From positions 67,872,707 to 67,936,706 of the forward strand of contig NC_059473.1 in the NCBI RefSeq assembly GCF_018139145.2: a stretch of 64,000 nt of DNA, in the 5' to 3' direction. The position numbers and the translations under genes are program-made. This document shows, one piece after another, positions 1-13,697 of this stretch. Each line of letters begins with the position of its first letter. The stretch's first letter is position 1. Source of the DNA: Gymnogyps californianus. Taxonomy: Eukaryota > Chordata > Aves > Accipitriformes > Cathartidae. The notes below the pieces were generated by a model. That model made no database searches. It was not told the DNA's origin and saw only the letters and a program-made list of their open reading frames with translations.

Positions 1-429
1 CTATTTCAGCAGTTTGCAGTGGCATGAGGGCTTACACCTGGGCCCACGAGTTCCCATTATTCCCAAGCCATGCGCTAGCTGAAAGCACTCTCGGAATATT
101 GATTTGCATATTTTTAGAAAGATGTAAGGTATGTGAGTATGTGACGTTATTTCACCCTGGCATGGAGAAATGTTTCCAAATCCCAGAAATGAGGAGTACT
201 GGAGTTGGCATTTGGTGTAAAAAGGCTTTAAACAAAATACCGCGTTAGGTGCCTGAGCCCCCGAATTCAGCAAATCCAGAACTCGTGGATTTAACCCCAT
301 TTGATATTTGCGCCAATACCTACAGTGATTGCCACCTCCGCTGAGACTGATTAGCCTCTGTCGCCTTGCTTAGTAGCTTGATTGTAAGCATTTATGTTTG
401 TTACGTTAGTAATTTTATATAGACTGGAA

Positions 430-620
430 GGTATGGGGACTGTCGCAGGCGTGAGCGGGCCAGTGCCCGTGCAGTCCAGCAGTGGCCCTGGGTGGGTGAC
501 GCAGACCTGTGCAGGGCTGTGGGCTTTCGCCCCGGGGAGCGTGGCCCAGTGCCCCCCTGCTGCCCACCATCTGGGGAGGGCAGCACCCCAGCCCACGCCA
601 GCCCTGCTTCTCCAGGAGGA
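430..620. other. GC-rich, CpG-containing intronic patch
   Basis: By eye, about 190 bp of strongly GC-rich sequence with roughly nine CpG sites stands inside AT-rich intron. It could be a small CpG-rich regulatory element, an old GC-rich repeat or a chance patch. No open frame in it resembles a known protein and no promoter element is clear. It is described here because its composition is unlike its surroundings. Confidence 0.4.
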
Positions 621-3432
621 GAGATCATTAACCAAAGAGCATGTGCACTTAAGGAGACTATTAATATGCAACCAGTTTTCTTCTCACTATGCACTAAATA
701 GCATTTTGTTCTTCACTGCAAATCATGCAACTTGAGCATTTTTGTCACCGCCTTCGGTGTAAATATTCTTATGGTAAAGACTAGTAATAGCAATTCTGAT
801 TTTTTTTTCCTTTTTTTTATTATATAAAATTTTCTCCTATTTAAGCCTGAGTCTCGAGTTGTAACAAAGCATAAAGTTAAAATGGTAAATCCCTCAGAAA
901 AAGCCAACAGAAAGGTGGGCCATTTTAATTGCTTGTAACATTGAAACAGTGGAAGAGATTGACTGTCACCATCTCCTGCAAATGAGCATCCACCTTCAGA
1001 GAAAGGCTGTAAGTTTGCTACTGATACACTTTACTTTTTGAGTACCACAAAGGAATTTTTCCCAGTATAACCGTGCATATATCTGCACATAGGCTTTACC
1101 ATATAGCCTAATAATACTCTGCACAGCTTTCACAGAGTATAATAATAATAAAAATACTCTGTTTACATGCACTTTCATTATTTTGTAGCAGGAAAACTGA
1201 AGCAATATAAATTCATTTTTATAGTGGTTGGTGTCAGTTAATACATTTTTCTTCCAGAAGTAATGTATTGTAACACAAATTTCCCGTTAAGTTAGTATGG
1301 AACAAGGTTTAGGTGACGCTATTTGTGAATAACAATTTATTTGTGACTGACATAATTTAATGCAAATATATTGCTCTAAAATGAATTGGTCTGATGTCAG
1401 ATTGATGGTTTGTACTTTTATTATGCATAGTATTTATAAAAGTCCACCATCCCATGTCTATATAGGAGAAAAGATTATCAGCTATTCACTGTATGAATAT
1501 ATAGCTTCATTAAAAGGGCTCTGGAGGTGCATTTAAATCATGAACGAAGAGCTTGTGATGTTTCCACTATAAAACCTTCCTGAAATTCCCTTTGAATTTG
1601 TTTTGTTACTTTTATATATGTGTGCATTTTATGTTTGCATACTTTTTAATAGGAAAAATGATTTTCTTTTTGCTTAAGTTAAAAATCGCTTCTGAAATCC
1701 GTACAGTTAAACCCACCTAAAGGATTTCACTTCTTCAGATAAGTGTAAATCTTGACTTGTTGGAAGTTTAGCGTAGAATAATGCATGTGAAAGAAAGAGT
1801 GTTTACTGTTGTCACTGAGAGATAGTGGGGTCGCACTTCACAAGGTCAGCAGATGGAAAGAAAATCAATGGGACCAGAATCTTTTTAAAGAGAGGGTGCA
1901 GAGGTCAGAAGGTCTGAGTCCAGCTCCTCTAGCAGCTACTTATACTTTTTGAATTATTCAGATACCTGGCCATTGATAGGGAATCTTAAGTGACGTACTT
2001 CACCTTAATATACACTTGTAATAGTCTTGAGTATTTTGATTTAGTATAGACTGTCCGTAAGTCCAAGGGGAAGAGCGAGGGCTTGCATAGGAAGAAGAAT
2101 GGGAGTTGAGAAGGCAGTAAAGAGGCACTGAGGTGAGCCAGTGGGGCTTCTGGAGATGCACACGCAAGCCTGAAGAAAGCCTTTTGGGCTGTTTGTGAGG
2201 AGGTTTCCAAAAGCTGTTATCAGCACAAAGATTATGTTTACCTGGCTGTTTTTCACCTGAGTCCTTGTTAAATATCATATAAAAGGGAAGGCTTTTAACA
2301 CTGCTTTGGAAAGGTGAAGTTTAAGGTCTTTCCTAAGTCCTTAGAGTCCTGCTGGGAGTTGTAGGGAAAAGACAGCAATGGCTGCCTACATGGAGAGATG
2401 CAGTTTGAGTCTTCAAAGTAGTGTTACCAACAGGTTACCTTGCTGTTGTTCTTTTGTTGTTGGTTTTTTGTTTGCTTGGGGTTTTTTTACTAATTTCAGC
2501 CTTTTTAAAATTTCTGTTTGTAACTAATACTGACCTGAGAACAAAGACATAAAAGCACAAATGAGGACGTTTAAGCATTATTTTGACTAACCTGACTGAT
2601 GAATCTATGGGCCTGCTCACAGATACTCTGTTCTTTAAGCAGATTCCTTTGCTCCTGCTTTTCTCTTTCCTCGCTTCCCTTTGCACCTTTGGTAAAGCTG
2701 TGCAGTTAAAAGACGTTTTTACTGTGGTTGAACTGAAAAATGGAAGGGAAAAAATAACTTCAGACCCATGAAAACATTTCCTTGAAACTAAAATTAATTT
2801 ATATTCCTTTTTCTAGGCATTTGAACTGTTATGTGTTTCTTTGTTTTAACTCCAGTTGAGCTTTCAAATAATTTAAGATGATCCCAAGCTTCATTTTTGG
2901 TGAATTTGCGGGGGTGGGTGAGGTTCGTGGGAATTACTGTTCTCTTTTTCTAGACACTTGCTCTCTTTTACTTTCTGACCTTATTTTTACTGGGATTCCC
3001 AGCAAGCTGCTCATCACTGTGCTAGCTTCTGTTCTTGTGCCCTTCCCATGCCAGTGGGAAGAGAAGCATGAAACTAACTGGGATCATGTAGTTCCAGTCA
3101 GTTTAACATTGCTGCTGCTGCCACAAGCAACGAATTTTATATTACAGGAGAAGAAAACACAGTCAGGCAATGTGATGAGCTTAGAAGCTTCTCCCACTTG
3201 GGTGTTTAAACAGAAAATGTAGGAAGCTTTATGCAACCCTCAAACGTAGAGCCCTGCACCCAGTTTCAATTGAATATGAAACATGTTCTTTAAAAGCACC
3301 ACGCAAAAAGTATTTTGCAGGTTTTTGAGCAATTGTGTCTGTTTTCTTTTTAACTTGCATGCTTTAACTTGCTTTAATGTCAAATTTCATATTCTGTGTA
3401 CATGCCCTGGTGCATTCCTGTGTTCTCTCTCA

Positions 3433-3492
3433 AACACCCACCCACACACACCCACACACACACCCACACCCAGCCTCCCCCAGCCTCCCCCC
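3433..3492. repeat. CACCC/CACA simple repeat with CCCAGCCTCC duplication
   Basis: An imperfect run of CCCACA and CACA units is followed by two copies of a CCCAGCCTCCCC-like unit. This is a low-complexity C/A-rich tract in the intron and it creates spurious open frames rich in His, Pro and Thr. Confidence 0.75.
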
Positions 3493-5028
3493 AGGAAAAT
3501 GTCGTGTGCATCACAGCAAGTCTCTCAATGCTATGCACAACACACAGGGGCTGTCATGGCATGTCAGCCTTCATCCACTGCTCCGTCTGTATCGGGACAC
3601 TGAAGCAAAGCAGCAGTGTATGATTTTAGTTAACTTCTCCTAAGTCTTCGTTTGACAGATGGATGAACAGTTTCTGTGAAGCTCTCATCTGTTTAATTGT
3701 GGGCTTTTTCGACTCCATGAATTTATTATTAATGTGCCAAATTATGTTGTTTGTACCAAGGGTCAGATCATCATTTATGGCTTCCATGTAGACTGAAATA
3801 AATCCCATTATTGGGACAGACCACTCACTCCTTGGTGCTGCTAGCACAGTGCCTGGCGCTTCCTTTGATCCAGCGGGTTTTAATTTATTTTTACTCTTTG
3901 TAAAACTTCAGTCTGCTTTGATAATTAATACCCAAGAAATGCCATGCGTGAGGCTCACTGAAAGTTGCATTGAAGAAAATAGGCTGGTTAAGAAGGGGAG
4001 AGAAATATGTGTGAATATATTAAATAGAAGTAACATTTTAGCTTGAAAGACTGCAGATTTGGGCAACTTTGGCTTTTTGAGGGGGGAGGGTGTTTCTTTG
4101 CGTTCAGGGTTTCTTCAGGCGCTCTCTTATCTTCATACCCTTCTTTCAGCATGTATGTGTTCAAATCTAGGTGAGCTGCTGTGGTTAAAAAGGAACTGTA
4201 TGTGTAGGCAAAAATATCTTGTAAGCTGAAATGGGAGATAACTAAGAACTCCTGCCTAATGTTGATGGGATTACCAGGTGCTGTGAATCACTCAGGCAAA
4301 GAGGCCTGAGGTGACACTTCAGACTTGTTATTACACCAGGGATATTGGTTCCATTTAAAATAAGAAAGTAGGGTCATCTTAGTGTGGCTCAGTTCAAAGC
4401 TTTGAAAATGTCTCTTATTGGAAAGATTTGAAGTAAGCAGTTTTGATCCTTCTGCAGCACAAGCGTGTCAGTGGCTGAAAGAAGTGGCAGCTGAGCTGGT
4501 GTGTTTGCCCCGTGCCCAGCCCCCTCTTTAAACGAGGATTTCTTTTAAAACAACAAATCTTAAGACAGGGTGACTGAAAACTATTTTGTAAGCATTTCTC
4601 TCTTTTGGAAGATGCTGTATAACAGAGGCTCTTCCTTGCCTTTGATTTTTCTTTTTAGAAGGATTTTAAAACCATGTAGTCCTTGTCCTAAGAAACACTT
4701 ATTACAGAGTTCAGTGATGTTCCCTGAAGTTGTAATCTAGCTTGAACTGTTTCCCCTGGCTATATTACGAGACAATTTGACTTTGCATGAAGTTTTGAAA
4801 ACCATATGTGGGGATAACGTTTCAACTTCATGCTCTCTCTGCACTGCAAATTACAAAATACGCTTTGAAGTGCTTTTTCATGCTCTCTACCGCTGCCTTC
4901 TGCATGCGAATGAATGTTAATAAAAATAGACCCGCACTCACTTTTCATTTTAATAGGATGTTCTGTCATCTCTTTAATTTTTCTGTCTCTTGAATTTCCT
5001 ATTTTTAAAAGTTCTATTTTGTTTGTAG

Positions 5029-5138
5029 TGCCAGGCCCTATACCTGCCAAGTCGGTGAAAGGAACTCCTTTTGAAGATAAGATCTTCCTCAACTGGAAGG
5101 AACCTGTGGATCCAAATGGCATCATTACTCAGTATGAG
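5029..5138 (+). CDS. PTPRK: PTPRK exon: start of fibronectin type III repeat 3
   Basis: This 110-nt exon lies between acceptor TTTGTAG and donor GAG|GTAATC. It starts with the last two bases of a Val codon and ends on a codon boundary after Glu (entry phase 1, exit phase 0). It encodes the linker and first strands of the third FN3 repeat: (V)PGPIPAKSVKG, then KIFLNWKEP with the core Trp of FN3 strand B, then GIITQYE. The human protein reads very similarly around residue 490. The paralogue PTPRM differs clearly, having a QWREP-type motif here. FN3 repeats form the membrane-proximal stalk that spaces the homophilic MAM-Ig head from the membrane. Confidence 0.95.
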
Positions 5139-6377
5139 GTAATCACTAAACAGCTAACAAGCATAGGATAGGGCTAGGAAAGTGCAGCAAGAGCGGTGGC
5201 TGACGGTGGGTGTTTATGCTCTGTAGGCAGCTATTCAATTATATGCTGCTTTCATTTACGGAATACGGGATTTTATGTAGTGATTAGATATTCAAAAACC
5301 ATAATTATGGTGCATATGTTGTTGGCTGGCTGGCCCTGTCAAGTGGCTTTGGCATGTGAGTATAACAATATTACAATCCACGTGGGAGGTGCTAGTTTTA
5401 AAAATCTTGTATCATTACAATACACCCTTCCAAAGCCATGGCAGCCATGATCTGTGATATCTTCTTTGTTGGAAGAGAAGGTTACGTGAAAAGTAAGATG
5501 GTTATTAAATTTGGAGCAATGTTTTTTAGCTTTGTCAGATCTTTAGATAGCACCCTTCAAGGAGACCTCCATATTTAATATATGAGCCTTCTGGGGACCT
5601 CCACAGGAGGTTGGCAGGAAACACGAGCTGATTTGAGGAACAAGCACCATCCTCTCCAGCACTCTTTTTTTTAGAGGAACAGAGGATATAATTTTGTGTA
5701 CTAGTGAATTATAGGAGGAAGACAAACCAACTAACCAAACAAAACCCCTTAAATCTGTTTGTTTATCTATTTAATGCTAAAAAAGTTCTTTAAATAGTGT
5801 GGGTTAACCCTGGTGGGCAGCTCAGCCTCACTCGGCTGCTCGCCCACTCCCCCGCAGTGGGATGGGGGGAGAATCAGAAGGGCAAAAGTGCAAGCTTTTG
5901 TGTTTTAATCACAGATCCAAAACACAGCACCGTACGAATTGCTGTGAAGAAAATGAACTCCATCCCAGTCAAAACCAGTACATTAAGATATCATTGCTGG
6001 CTTTAAATATGTTAGCTTGGTTTGGACAGCATTTAAATATGATTATTAGAAGAGGAGAGGGAAATATATTACAGGAAGTGAAAAATAAAGGGTTTTGGTG
6101 GAGATGGGGAGGATGGTGGGGGTGTCCTAACTTAAATGTAACGGTGAAATTTTCCATACATGAACTAAAATCACAAAGAGAGAGAGATGAAGGGCACCTG
6201 CATAGCCTTTCAAGGGAAGCAGACTCTACAGTAATACACATCAAGTCCTTATGGTATCCCCAAGATAGCTGGGTAGCTAGATGAGCATGTGTCTTTTGTT
6301 TCCTTTCCAGCCAAGCTAACCTAATCCCCGTGTGCCAAAAACTGTAACAATTGTTACAAAAATAATTGTTTTCACAG
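5139..6377 (+). other. PTPRK: 1.24-kb intron within FN3-3
   Basis: A phase 0 intron from GTAATC to TTCACAG that splits the third FN3 repeat. It holds a 185-bp remnant of the LTR family at 5798-5982 and nothing else recognised. Confidence 0.9.
5798..5982 (-). mobile_element. Internally deleted solo LTR remnant (ERVL-like family)
   Basis: Both ends match the LTR family at 14828-15419 in reverse orientation. The left end is TGTGGGTTAACCCTGG followed by the CAGTGGGATGGGG block. The right end carries the ATCCAAAACACAGCACCGTA block and finishes in CCAGTACA. Only about 185 bp remain, so the central two thirds of the element, including the TATA region, are missing. The 5-bp flanks (AATAG and TTAAG) do not match, so no target-site duplication is visible. 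It is antisense to PTPRK. Confidence 0.8.
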
Positions 6378-6579
6378 GTCAGCTATAGCAGTATACGGTC
6401 GTTTGATCCTGCAGTTCCGGTCGCAGGACCTCCACAAACTGTGTCGAAGCTGTGGAACAGCACACACCACATCTTCTCACACTTGCATCCTGGTACTACT
6501 TACCAGTTCTTCATACGTGCAAGCACTGTCAAAGGGTTTGGACCAGCAACCACAATCAATGTAACAACCAACATCTCAG
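6378..6579 (+). CDS. PTPRK: PTPRK exon: second half of FN3 repeat 3
   Basis: This 202-nt exon runs from TTCACAG|GTC to CTCAG|GTAAAA, with entry phase 0 and exit phase 1. It completes FN3 repeat 3: [15 protein letters not shown], then [15 protein letters not shown], which carries the conserved Tyr of the FN3 tyrosine corner, then [16 protein letters not shown]-glycosylation sequons are visible at NST, NVT and NIS. The human protein has Ile where this one begins with Val, plus a few changes such as HIFSHL for HVFMHL as I recall it. The split Ala codon at the 3' end is completed by the next exon. Confidence 0.96.
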
Positions 6580-9508
6580 GTAAAAACAAAAAACAAGAGC
6601 AAAAAAAAAAAAAATAAAAACGAAAGGGGGCGAGGAATGTTTTTTGGATTTTTTTTTGTAAGACTTGAAAAATCATGAAATGGGAAAAAAACACAAAAAA
6701 ATTCCTATCGTGTTGTGAAACTATATTACTGAAAATGTTTTTGAGTGTGTTGGCCAAACAGTAGCATAAGTTCAGGGATAAATCCTTGCATGAGGTAGAA
6801 ATTGCACACCTGTAGTTGTTAACTGTTTGATTTTGTGTAATCTTGTACTTTCGTCTAAAGATTCTGAAGTGCTGTATAAACCTTAACTAATTAAGCCTCA
6901 CAGCACTCCATAGGTCACTAAGTACTGTATTTGTTTTGCAGATTAGTAAAGTCAGACGCAGAAAATTAACTGACTTACTCAAGGTGACTCCACTTAGCAG
7001 CACACAGCTATAACAGAATTGGGGCGGTTGGGTGGAAGTGTGAATTTCTTTTGCCAGATTCATATAGATCTGCTTCCTCATGCCTTTATTCACTTACTGC
7101 AACGCACCAAGATTGACACTATTCGTCTTAACACACTGCAAACTCTAGAAGAAAGTAACGTCAGATGGAATGCTTTAGTATTTTTATTTTCTTAAATTCC
7201 AGTATTATTCTCAAAAAATAAGACAGTAGCTTATGCAGTTGATAGCAGAAGATAAGTCAATGCTATATTGACAAAAGGACTGTTGATGTTATGACATGGT
7301 GACTTCAGAGCTTGGCAGAGATCAAAGAAGTCAGTCATTTAGAAATTTAAACAGCACAAAGCAGGCTATTTTCTTTATTATCTGCCATAATGAAACTTAT
7401 ATTGTCCTGTAAAGGGAAGTTAATAATGTATTGGAATGCACCTACCGTTTCTATGGGAAACTACTCACGTAGTTTCCTCACCCAGTTCCCAAAAACATGC
7501 ACATAAATCAAAATGTGAGAAAATTCAAGGCAGAGCTCCTTGAATTATGTAGCAAGTGAAATGCTGTAGTCGTCATAGTTAACTGGAACAATTTGTTGAA
7601 TTCCATCCCAGCACATAAGCACTAGCACTCCTCATACCCCAGCCCCTTCAAAAAAACCCAACCAAACCACCAAAGAAAACCCCAACCCAAATGACATGTT
7701 CTGTTCTGTTTATCTAGCTATCAGGTTGTTTTGAAGTCTAACGTGTTTCTTCACAACAAATTCCAGTTCATAAATTTTCAGGCATAGCGGTGGTGTAGTA
7801 CTTGCATACTTGTCTTCTAACCTCTTTGTAGGAGCAGTAAAAAAAAAGGTCTAACTGTGTAATACCTTGCTAGCATGTGTGTCCCCCAGACAGTGCTTCA
7901 GAAATAAGCACCTCAACATGTTTGGATTTTTTAGGACTACAGCGTGTTCAGGCTTCTTCAGGTATACCCTATTTTTCCACCCAGAAATTTTGGGAATTTT
8001 GTCCAGAATCCAGTCTACCACACTTTCTAGACACAGTATGGGTCTGTTAGTTGGCAAAACATGGTTAATAATAGGAGAGCTTAAAGGCAGGCTGTGACAC
8101 CCTTTGTATCTGAATTTCAGCCTGGTTTTTTTTATCTTGCTTTATGCTGAACTGTTGTCTAGTTTCACTCTGCATAACTGATACTTTTTACGAAGCAACG
8201 CATATGTTTCAGGAAATGCTAGCTTTATTTTAATGAGGAGTGAAATTATTCCTTTTAACCAAGCTTACAAGTGGTTGCCGCGATCCTAGTGAACATGACG
8301 TAAACAGTAATTTATAAATGAACATTAAATGAACATTATTTCTATAAAATAATATTTCCTGAAATAAGAGCAATTTTTATGTTCATCCAGGATCTGGGAC
8401 TAATGAAGCAAGGCTTTTAATCTTTCAGTGCTCTTCTATCTATTGATATATTATTGTAAAATTATTATGACTTAAATGATTGACATCCTGCTAGGAAACA
8501 TCTTTTTTTGTGAAGGTTCATTTTGAAATATACAGGCATCATTAACAATTTTATAAAGATACAGCCACATATAAAAAAACCCATGCAGATATTTTTTCAA
8601 GCTTGTTAAAGATTAGTAATTAATGGAAATCTATTATTTTCTGAGTCACAGGAAATCCTGTTTCTTTCCTTGCACTAGAGCTGAAGTCAGCAACAGTATT
8701 ACCAGTGAGGACTGTAACAGGTTTGTGGCAGCAGATTGAAGTTGGATGGTTGAAGTAATCACCAACACCAGCCATCCAACCCACAACAAATAACGCTGCC
8801 ATGAAGGCCTGACAGCCAGTCCATTGGTGAATCAGTTCCTGAACTGCTCCTAGTTTTGACTTTGATTTTGTTTTTTCTTAATACCCTGGTGTGAAAACTG
8901 CAGTGGTTCAGAAACTGATTAATGAGCAACTTGGCCATCCATTTTTAGAAATGGAAGGAGAAATGGGCATGGAAATAGACTCCCCCATCCAGTTCTAGTC
9001 CACAGATGCATGTCTGTCCAAGCCCAATTTTCCTGCACTCTGGTTGGTATTGGTGTGGTCTCCCATGACATTTAAGAGGAAATGTGAAAGGTTCTTAAAT
9101 TGTTGGAGGAGGAAAAAGAGGTGGTAGAGGTTGGGTCTTCAAGATGGTGAATATAGTTGTTTGTAAGGTAGAAAGAGCAAAGCCAAAATGGGATTTTGTA
9201 GTCTTAGAGTTTCTTGGCAGTTACATCCTCCATCTATTTCTGTCCTTCTTGAATAGACCTGTTTAACTTGATAGGTATAATGATTTGAGGGGGAGCAGTT
9301 AGGGATGGGGTTATCAATTGTTGGTGAAGTCCCATTCATGCTGTAGTAAAAGATTGTGCCTGACTGGAAAACCATTAAAAAAGACTCACCTAGCTGATGA
9401 AGATTGTGACTTTGTACTATATTGCGAACAGCTGCAATCTCATGAAAATTCAAAATGTTTTCACTGATTTGTTTCTCGTTCTTTTCCTTCCCACTCAACA
9501 TTAATCAG
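6580..9508 (+). other. PTPRK: 2.9-kb intron between FN3-3 and FN3-4
   Basis: A phase 1 intron at the boundary between two FN3 repeats, the usual place for introns in such modules. It begins with an A-rich low-complexity stretch just after the donor (6587-6620). No recognisable transposon was found, and open frames of up to 120 codons look like chance. Confidence 0.9.
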
Positions 9509-9614
9509 CTCCCACTTTACCGGACTACGAAGGAGTCGATGCATCTCTCAATGAAACTGCTACTACAATAACTGTACTCTTGAGACCAGCACAGGCCAAA
9601 GGTGCACCTATCAG
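9509..9614 (+). CDS. PTPRK: PTPRK exon: start of FN3 repeat 4
   Basis: This 106-nt exon lies between acceptor TTAATCAG and donor ATCAG|GTAAAA, entering in phase 1 and leaving in phase 2. It encodes (A)[18 protein letters not shown], then [16 protein letters not shown] and the first two bases of a Ser codon. This is the first part of the fourth, membrane-proximal FN3 repeat, with an N-glycosylation sequon at NET. As far as I recall the human sequence, it is essentially unchanged. The donor is followed by an A/T-rich tract. Confidence 0.96.
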
Positions 9615-12217
9615 GTAAAAAAAATTAAAAAATAAAATAAAATTTAAAAAAAAAAATCAAGAGGAGATTTTTTTAGGTGATTATATGCTGTCTCACAGCT
9701 CATAGAGCTGTTCATTTCCAGGTGATATTCATTTGACATTACTATTGTTTTTCTTAGCTAGACTGAGCTTGCCAATAGATCTGTAATTAAAAAGAAAAAA
9801 TTCTTAATTTTTTTTTATTTTTTTTAAACATAGTCATGTCCTGAATCATCCAGCTGTCTATCCTGTTTGATTTAGGGTCCCCAGGAGCACCTCCTATCTA
9901 TTATCATTTCATTTTACTTTCTCACAGTGTCTCTGAAATATGAGGTTGAAAGGTGTTTGTCAGAAAGTGGATTTGAAAATAACGCTTCCTCTCCAGTGCT
10001 TCAAATCAGCTATTCTATAGCATATATGTATGATTGGAAAATTGGAAGCTCAGAGGAGATGGGAGAATAATAGTGATGAATACAAACTATTTGACCTTTT
10101 TCCTCTCAGAGTGCTTCTTACTAGAAATCATGTAGCAAGCTATTAAATTTTATTTGGCGTGTCCCATAATCATATTAAAATGTTTCATTTATGTTAACTT
10201 CGAGGGGTCTTTCCCTTTCTGCTCTCTATTGAGAGGTAATTTAATTCTGTTTGCAAAGATTAGTCCACATCCTGCTCTTTACTTCTACTTGTTAGTGCAA
10301 AAATTTTGTGATATTATTTGATTCCGTTTGTGTTTTACTGATGTGGCTGCATCAGCAATATTCAGGGACAGGGTTGACTAATTGGGGGCTAATTAGCTAC
10401 TGAGCATCAGAACCTTTTCATGCTCTTACCCTTGTGTCATTTTAGAGAAATACGGGCTAATGCATTTCATTCCGTGTTACGTTAAGTTGGTTACCGTGGC
10501 TCAGCTGATGTTGAGCAATGTGCCTGAGCCCTAAAAGTACAGGAAAATTAACTGTTTCCTAAGTCTGTTTCCATTAAGAGGAATGTATGTTTTACATGGT
10601 TTTTGTGGGGATCAGTCATGTACCTATAAGCATTTTTATATGCTTATCATATAGTCACCTTTATGATTAATATGATCAAGTTATTTATTTATATTCTGGC
10701 ATAGAAGATAATCCAGATTCATCCCCTTTATAGGAGATATTGATGTGTTACATTCATAAATAAAATTGTAACCCCATGCATCATTAGTTTCTGAAAGATT
10801 GCCCTGGAGCAAACCTAGGATTTTTTTGGGTGTGAAGAATGATAAAATGTACAGGACTACATTCAGTACAGGACTTGGATTCCTAAAATAGGGTTTTTGT
10901 TGAATTGATACAGTAGAAACCAGACCTGCGATCTGAAAATGCTCCTAAGTTATGCAGGTGCTTAAAGTCACTATACGCCTTTTGTAGGTGCTTTTAAAGC
11001 CTTCCAGGTGTCCTGCTACTGGCCATATCCAAAGCTATCCCTGTTTGAGAAATGTGGTATCTGTCTATCATCTAATCCGTGCCAAATCCTTTCAGTCTTG
11101 TGCCTGGTCCCCCAAGGGGCTGATGCATAGGCTCGCCCAGAGCACACCTGCCAGTCACCACTGGGATCTGCTGACGGTGGTGCACATTTTCTCTACAGCA
11201 GCTGGTCTGTGGCACATGTGTGCAGACAGCAGCAAGCTCCCACCTTCAGTCCCGCCGCTCACCCTGAGGGGGGTCATTCTCGCATCCCGGGGGGGGGTTC
11301 TTTCGTGAACTGGTAGTGTGATGCGATGTGGCTAGAGGATTACTCGTACCTAGCTCAGGGAGCTCTGGTTTCGCTGCACTGTACTGGCAGGCGAGTAACT
11401 CACTGCAGAGTAAACCTGCAGCACACCACCTCACATTTATTCTCTTGATTTTCCTTACAGCATCCTCAGTTCTATGGCATGAACTTGTCACTGTGGCCTA
11501 TGAAGGTGGCAAAAAGGATCTATGTACTAAATGTTAATAGATAGTTTGATAGGGATAGTTTGATAGACTATTAATAACTGTTGTTTGAGTATGCTCTTAA
11601 AAAAGCATACATGTTTCTTCCTGTCTCCCATCTTCCCTCTCCATTTTAATTAATTTCTAAAACCTAAAAGATTACATTAAATTTCTGACATCAAGAGGCT
11701 AAGGAAGTAAGTCCTTCACCATAACCAGAGAGCTGGGCTTTATTCTTAAAACAAACCAGGTGTTTTATTCCTTACTTGGAATGAGGAGCATTCTCCAGGG
11801 GAATGCAGAAAATATGGTCCCATTCCCTTTCCTGAAGTTATGCATATTGCAGTCAGGTATTTTTCAGCAGCTTCTTAATAGGGGAGATAAATGTAGCACA
11901 CTGAAATTCTGAATTGATTCAATGCATTTCGCTAAACTTTATGATGCGTTTTAGTGAAGCTTCACTCCATCCACACTGCAGTTGTGTTTCCACTACAAGC
12001 TGGCTTGCTGCCATAATGAGTGTTACTAGGTAGGCAGGAAAAAATGCATCACCGTGCCTGCAGCTGTGATTGAGTAGAAGGGACTCAAATGCTGTTCTTT
12101 AGCCTGACACTGAAGAATACAACTGGCTTTTTGAAAAGATTTGTTTGCACCCCGTCCTCTAATCCCTGGAGCTGTAGATGGTCAAGACATCATTTTATTT
12201 AATAGCCGTAGGTCCAT

Positions 12218-12222
<5 letters not shown>

Positions 12223-12249
<27 letters not shown>

Positions 12250-12266
12250 TTAGGAAAAAAAAAAAA
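12223..12266. repeat. Poly-A tract (A27, interruption, A12)
   Basis: A run of 27 A is followed by TTAGG and a further 12 A. No coding or LINE sequence was recognised upstream, so it is taken as a simple repeat rather than the tail of a retrocopy. Confidence 0.8.
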
Positions 12267-13697
12267 GCTTAGTCTGATACTCTTTTGCTTTTACAAACAC
12301 AATTATACTATGATCAGATTTTGTTGTACCTCAGCCTCTCCATCAGCACAGCCCCCCAGGAAACAGATGTTCCTTAACTCAACTGAAATCTATGCACGGC
12401 TGTCAATCATTTCTTTAAGACACCACATGCCATAGTCGTCACAGTTTAAACATGACTCTAATCATATCTTCCCTGTCAAGTGTTATCGTGTAATCCCTAG
12501 CATTCTGTATGACCTCCTGAAGTTTTAAACCAGATTACAAACTAGAAATGCAAAGGGTTACAGGGCTGGATGGCTCAGGCTCACTGTGAACCGTGTACTG
12601 TTTCACCATCAATCTTGTGGATGAGATCCCAGTCAGTAGCATCAGTGGTGCTCCAGTGATTCATTTGAAGATATGATTTGTCACTGTAGTTTTTCTGAAG
12701 GATCCTAACTGAGTGCCAGGAAAACGATCTTTTGTTTTCAAATCCTACTGCAGATGAGGATTACAAAGCACATATATCAGAATCAGCATAGACAACTTTT
12801 TAATGATTAAATTTCTTTTATTTGATTGATAAAGTGTTTTTCTTATACCTCCATATGCGAAAAGAGGTTATTTTCATTGTGCAACAAGACTAATTAAGTG
12901 GACCATGGCAGGGAGCAGCTAAAACTTAGTTGTCAGTCGGACTTCCGAGAGCTGGGGTTGTAACGTGGGCTGTCAGTCAGTCTGGCACCCGTCAGAGGAG
13001 AGGACTGTGTGTCTCCACTAGGCACATAGAAGGAACTCTCTAGCTGATATTAAAGCCTAGTCAGAATAGGGCTGAAGTATGAACAACGTGTTCATCACTG
13101 CCGTACCTCTTTGAGAGCCTGAGTTTTTAGGGAGGGGTGAAAAGGAAGATCTGTTGGCAGGGACCTCTTTTGGCTGTTTGTAATCATCTTGGTCAATAGG
13201 GAGGTACTGTGCAGGTTTTCTTAAGTTAAAAAAAAAAAAAAGCTTTTTGACATGAAAATAATTTTTATGATCCTGACGACTTATGTAGCAGGTTCTGGAA
13301 TTTGTATTACTCTTCAGAGTAGCTCAGAATTTATGTTAGTCATCAGTGAGAAGGAGTATGTTCATCTAGGTTTTCCACTCCTCCATCTGTATTTCTCTGT
13401 TTTATTCCTTCTTTGCTGTATGGGAATACTGGAAAAAAAATTGCTATTGTAGGAATTCCCGCAGCTCCAGTCACAAGAAAGCTCTCTCAGTAATTGAATT
13501 CCCACCATTACACAAAAAATGTGTAGAAAACGTAAGATAATTGAAGCTAGGATTAGTAATATGTAAAAATGCAAGGATAAGCAGTGTACATAGCCTTTAA
13601 ACTTCCACTTATAGCCTGATTATCAGACCACATTTGCAGCCAGTGAACACCCTGCTTTTCAAGTTGCAAATTTCACTTTGGCTGCTTTCTTCACATC

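Larger units (their letters stand above)
1..5028 (+). other. PTPRK: Intron upstream of the FN3-3 exon
   Basis: No exon of the family was found here. The preceding exon, which should end FN3-2, lies before the window. The stretch is ordinary AT-rich intron with a short GC-rich, CpG-containing patch at about 430-620 and a CACCC/CACA simple repeat at about 3433-3492. Open frames of up to 121 codons on either strand show no family resemblance. The intron ends in TTTGTAG at 5028. Confidence 0.8.

Noticed and set aside
12223..12266. Poly-A tract as the tail of a processed pseudogene
   Set aside because: No coding or mRNA-like sequence, polyadenylation signal or flanking duplication was seen upstream.
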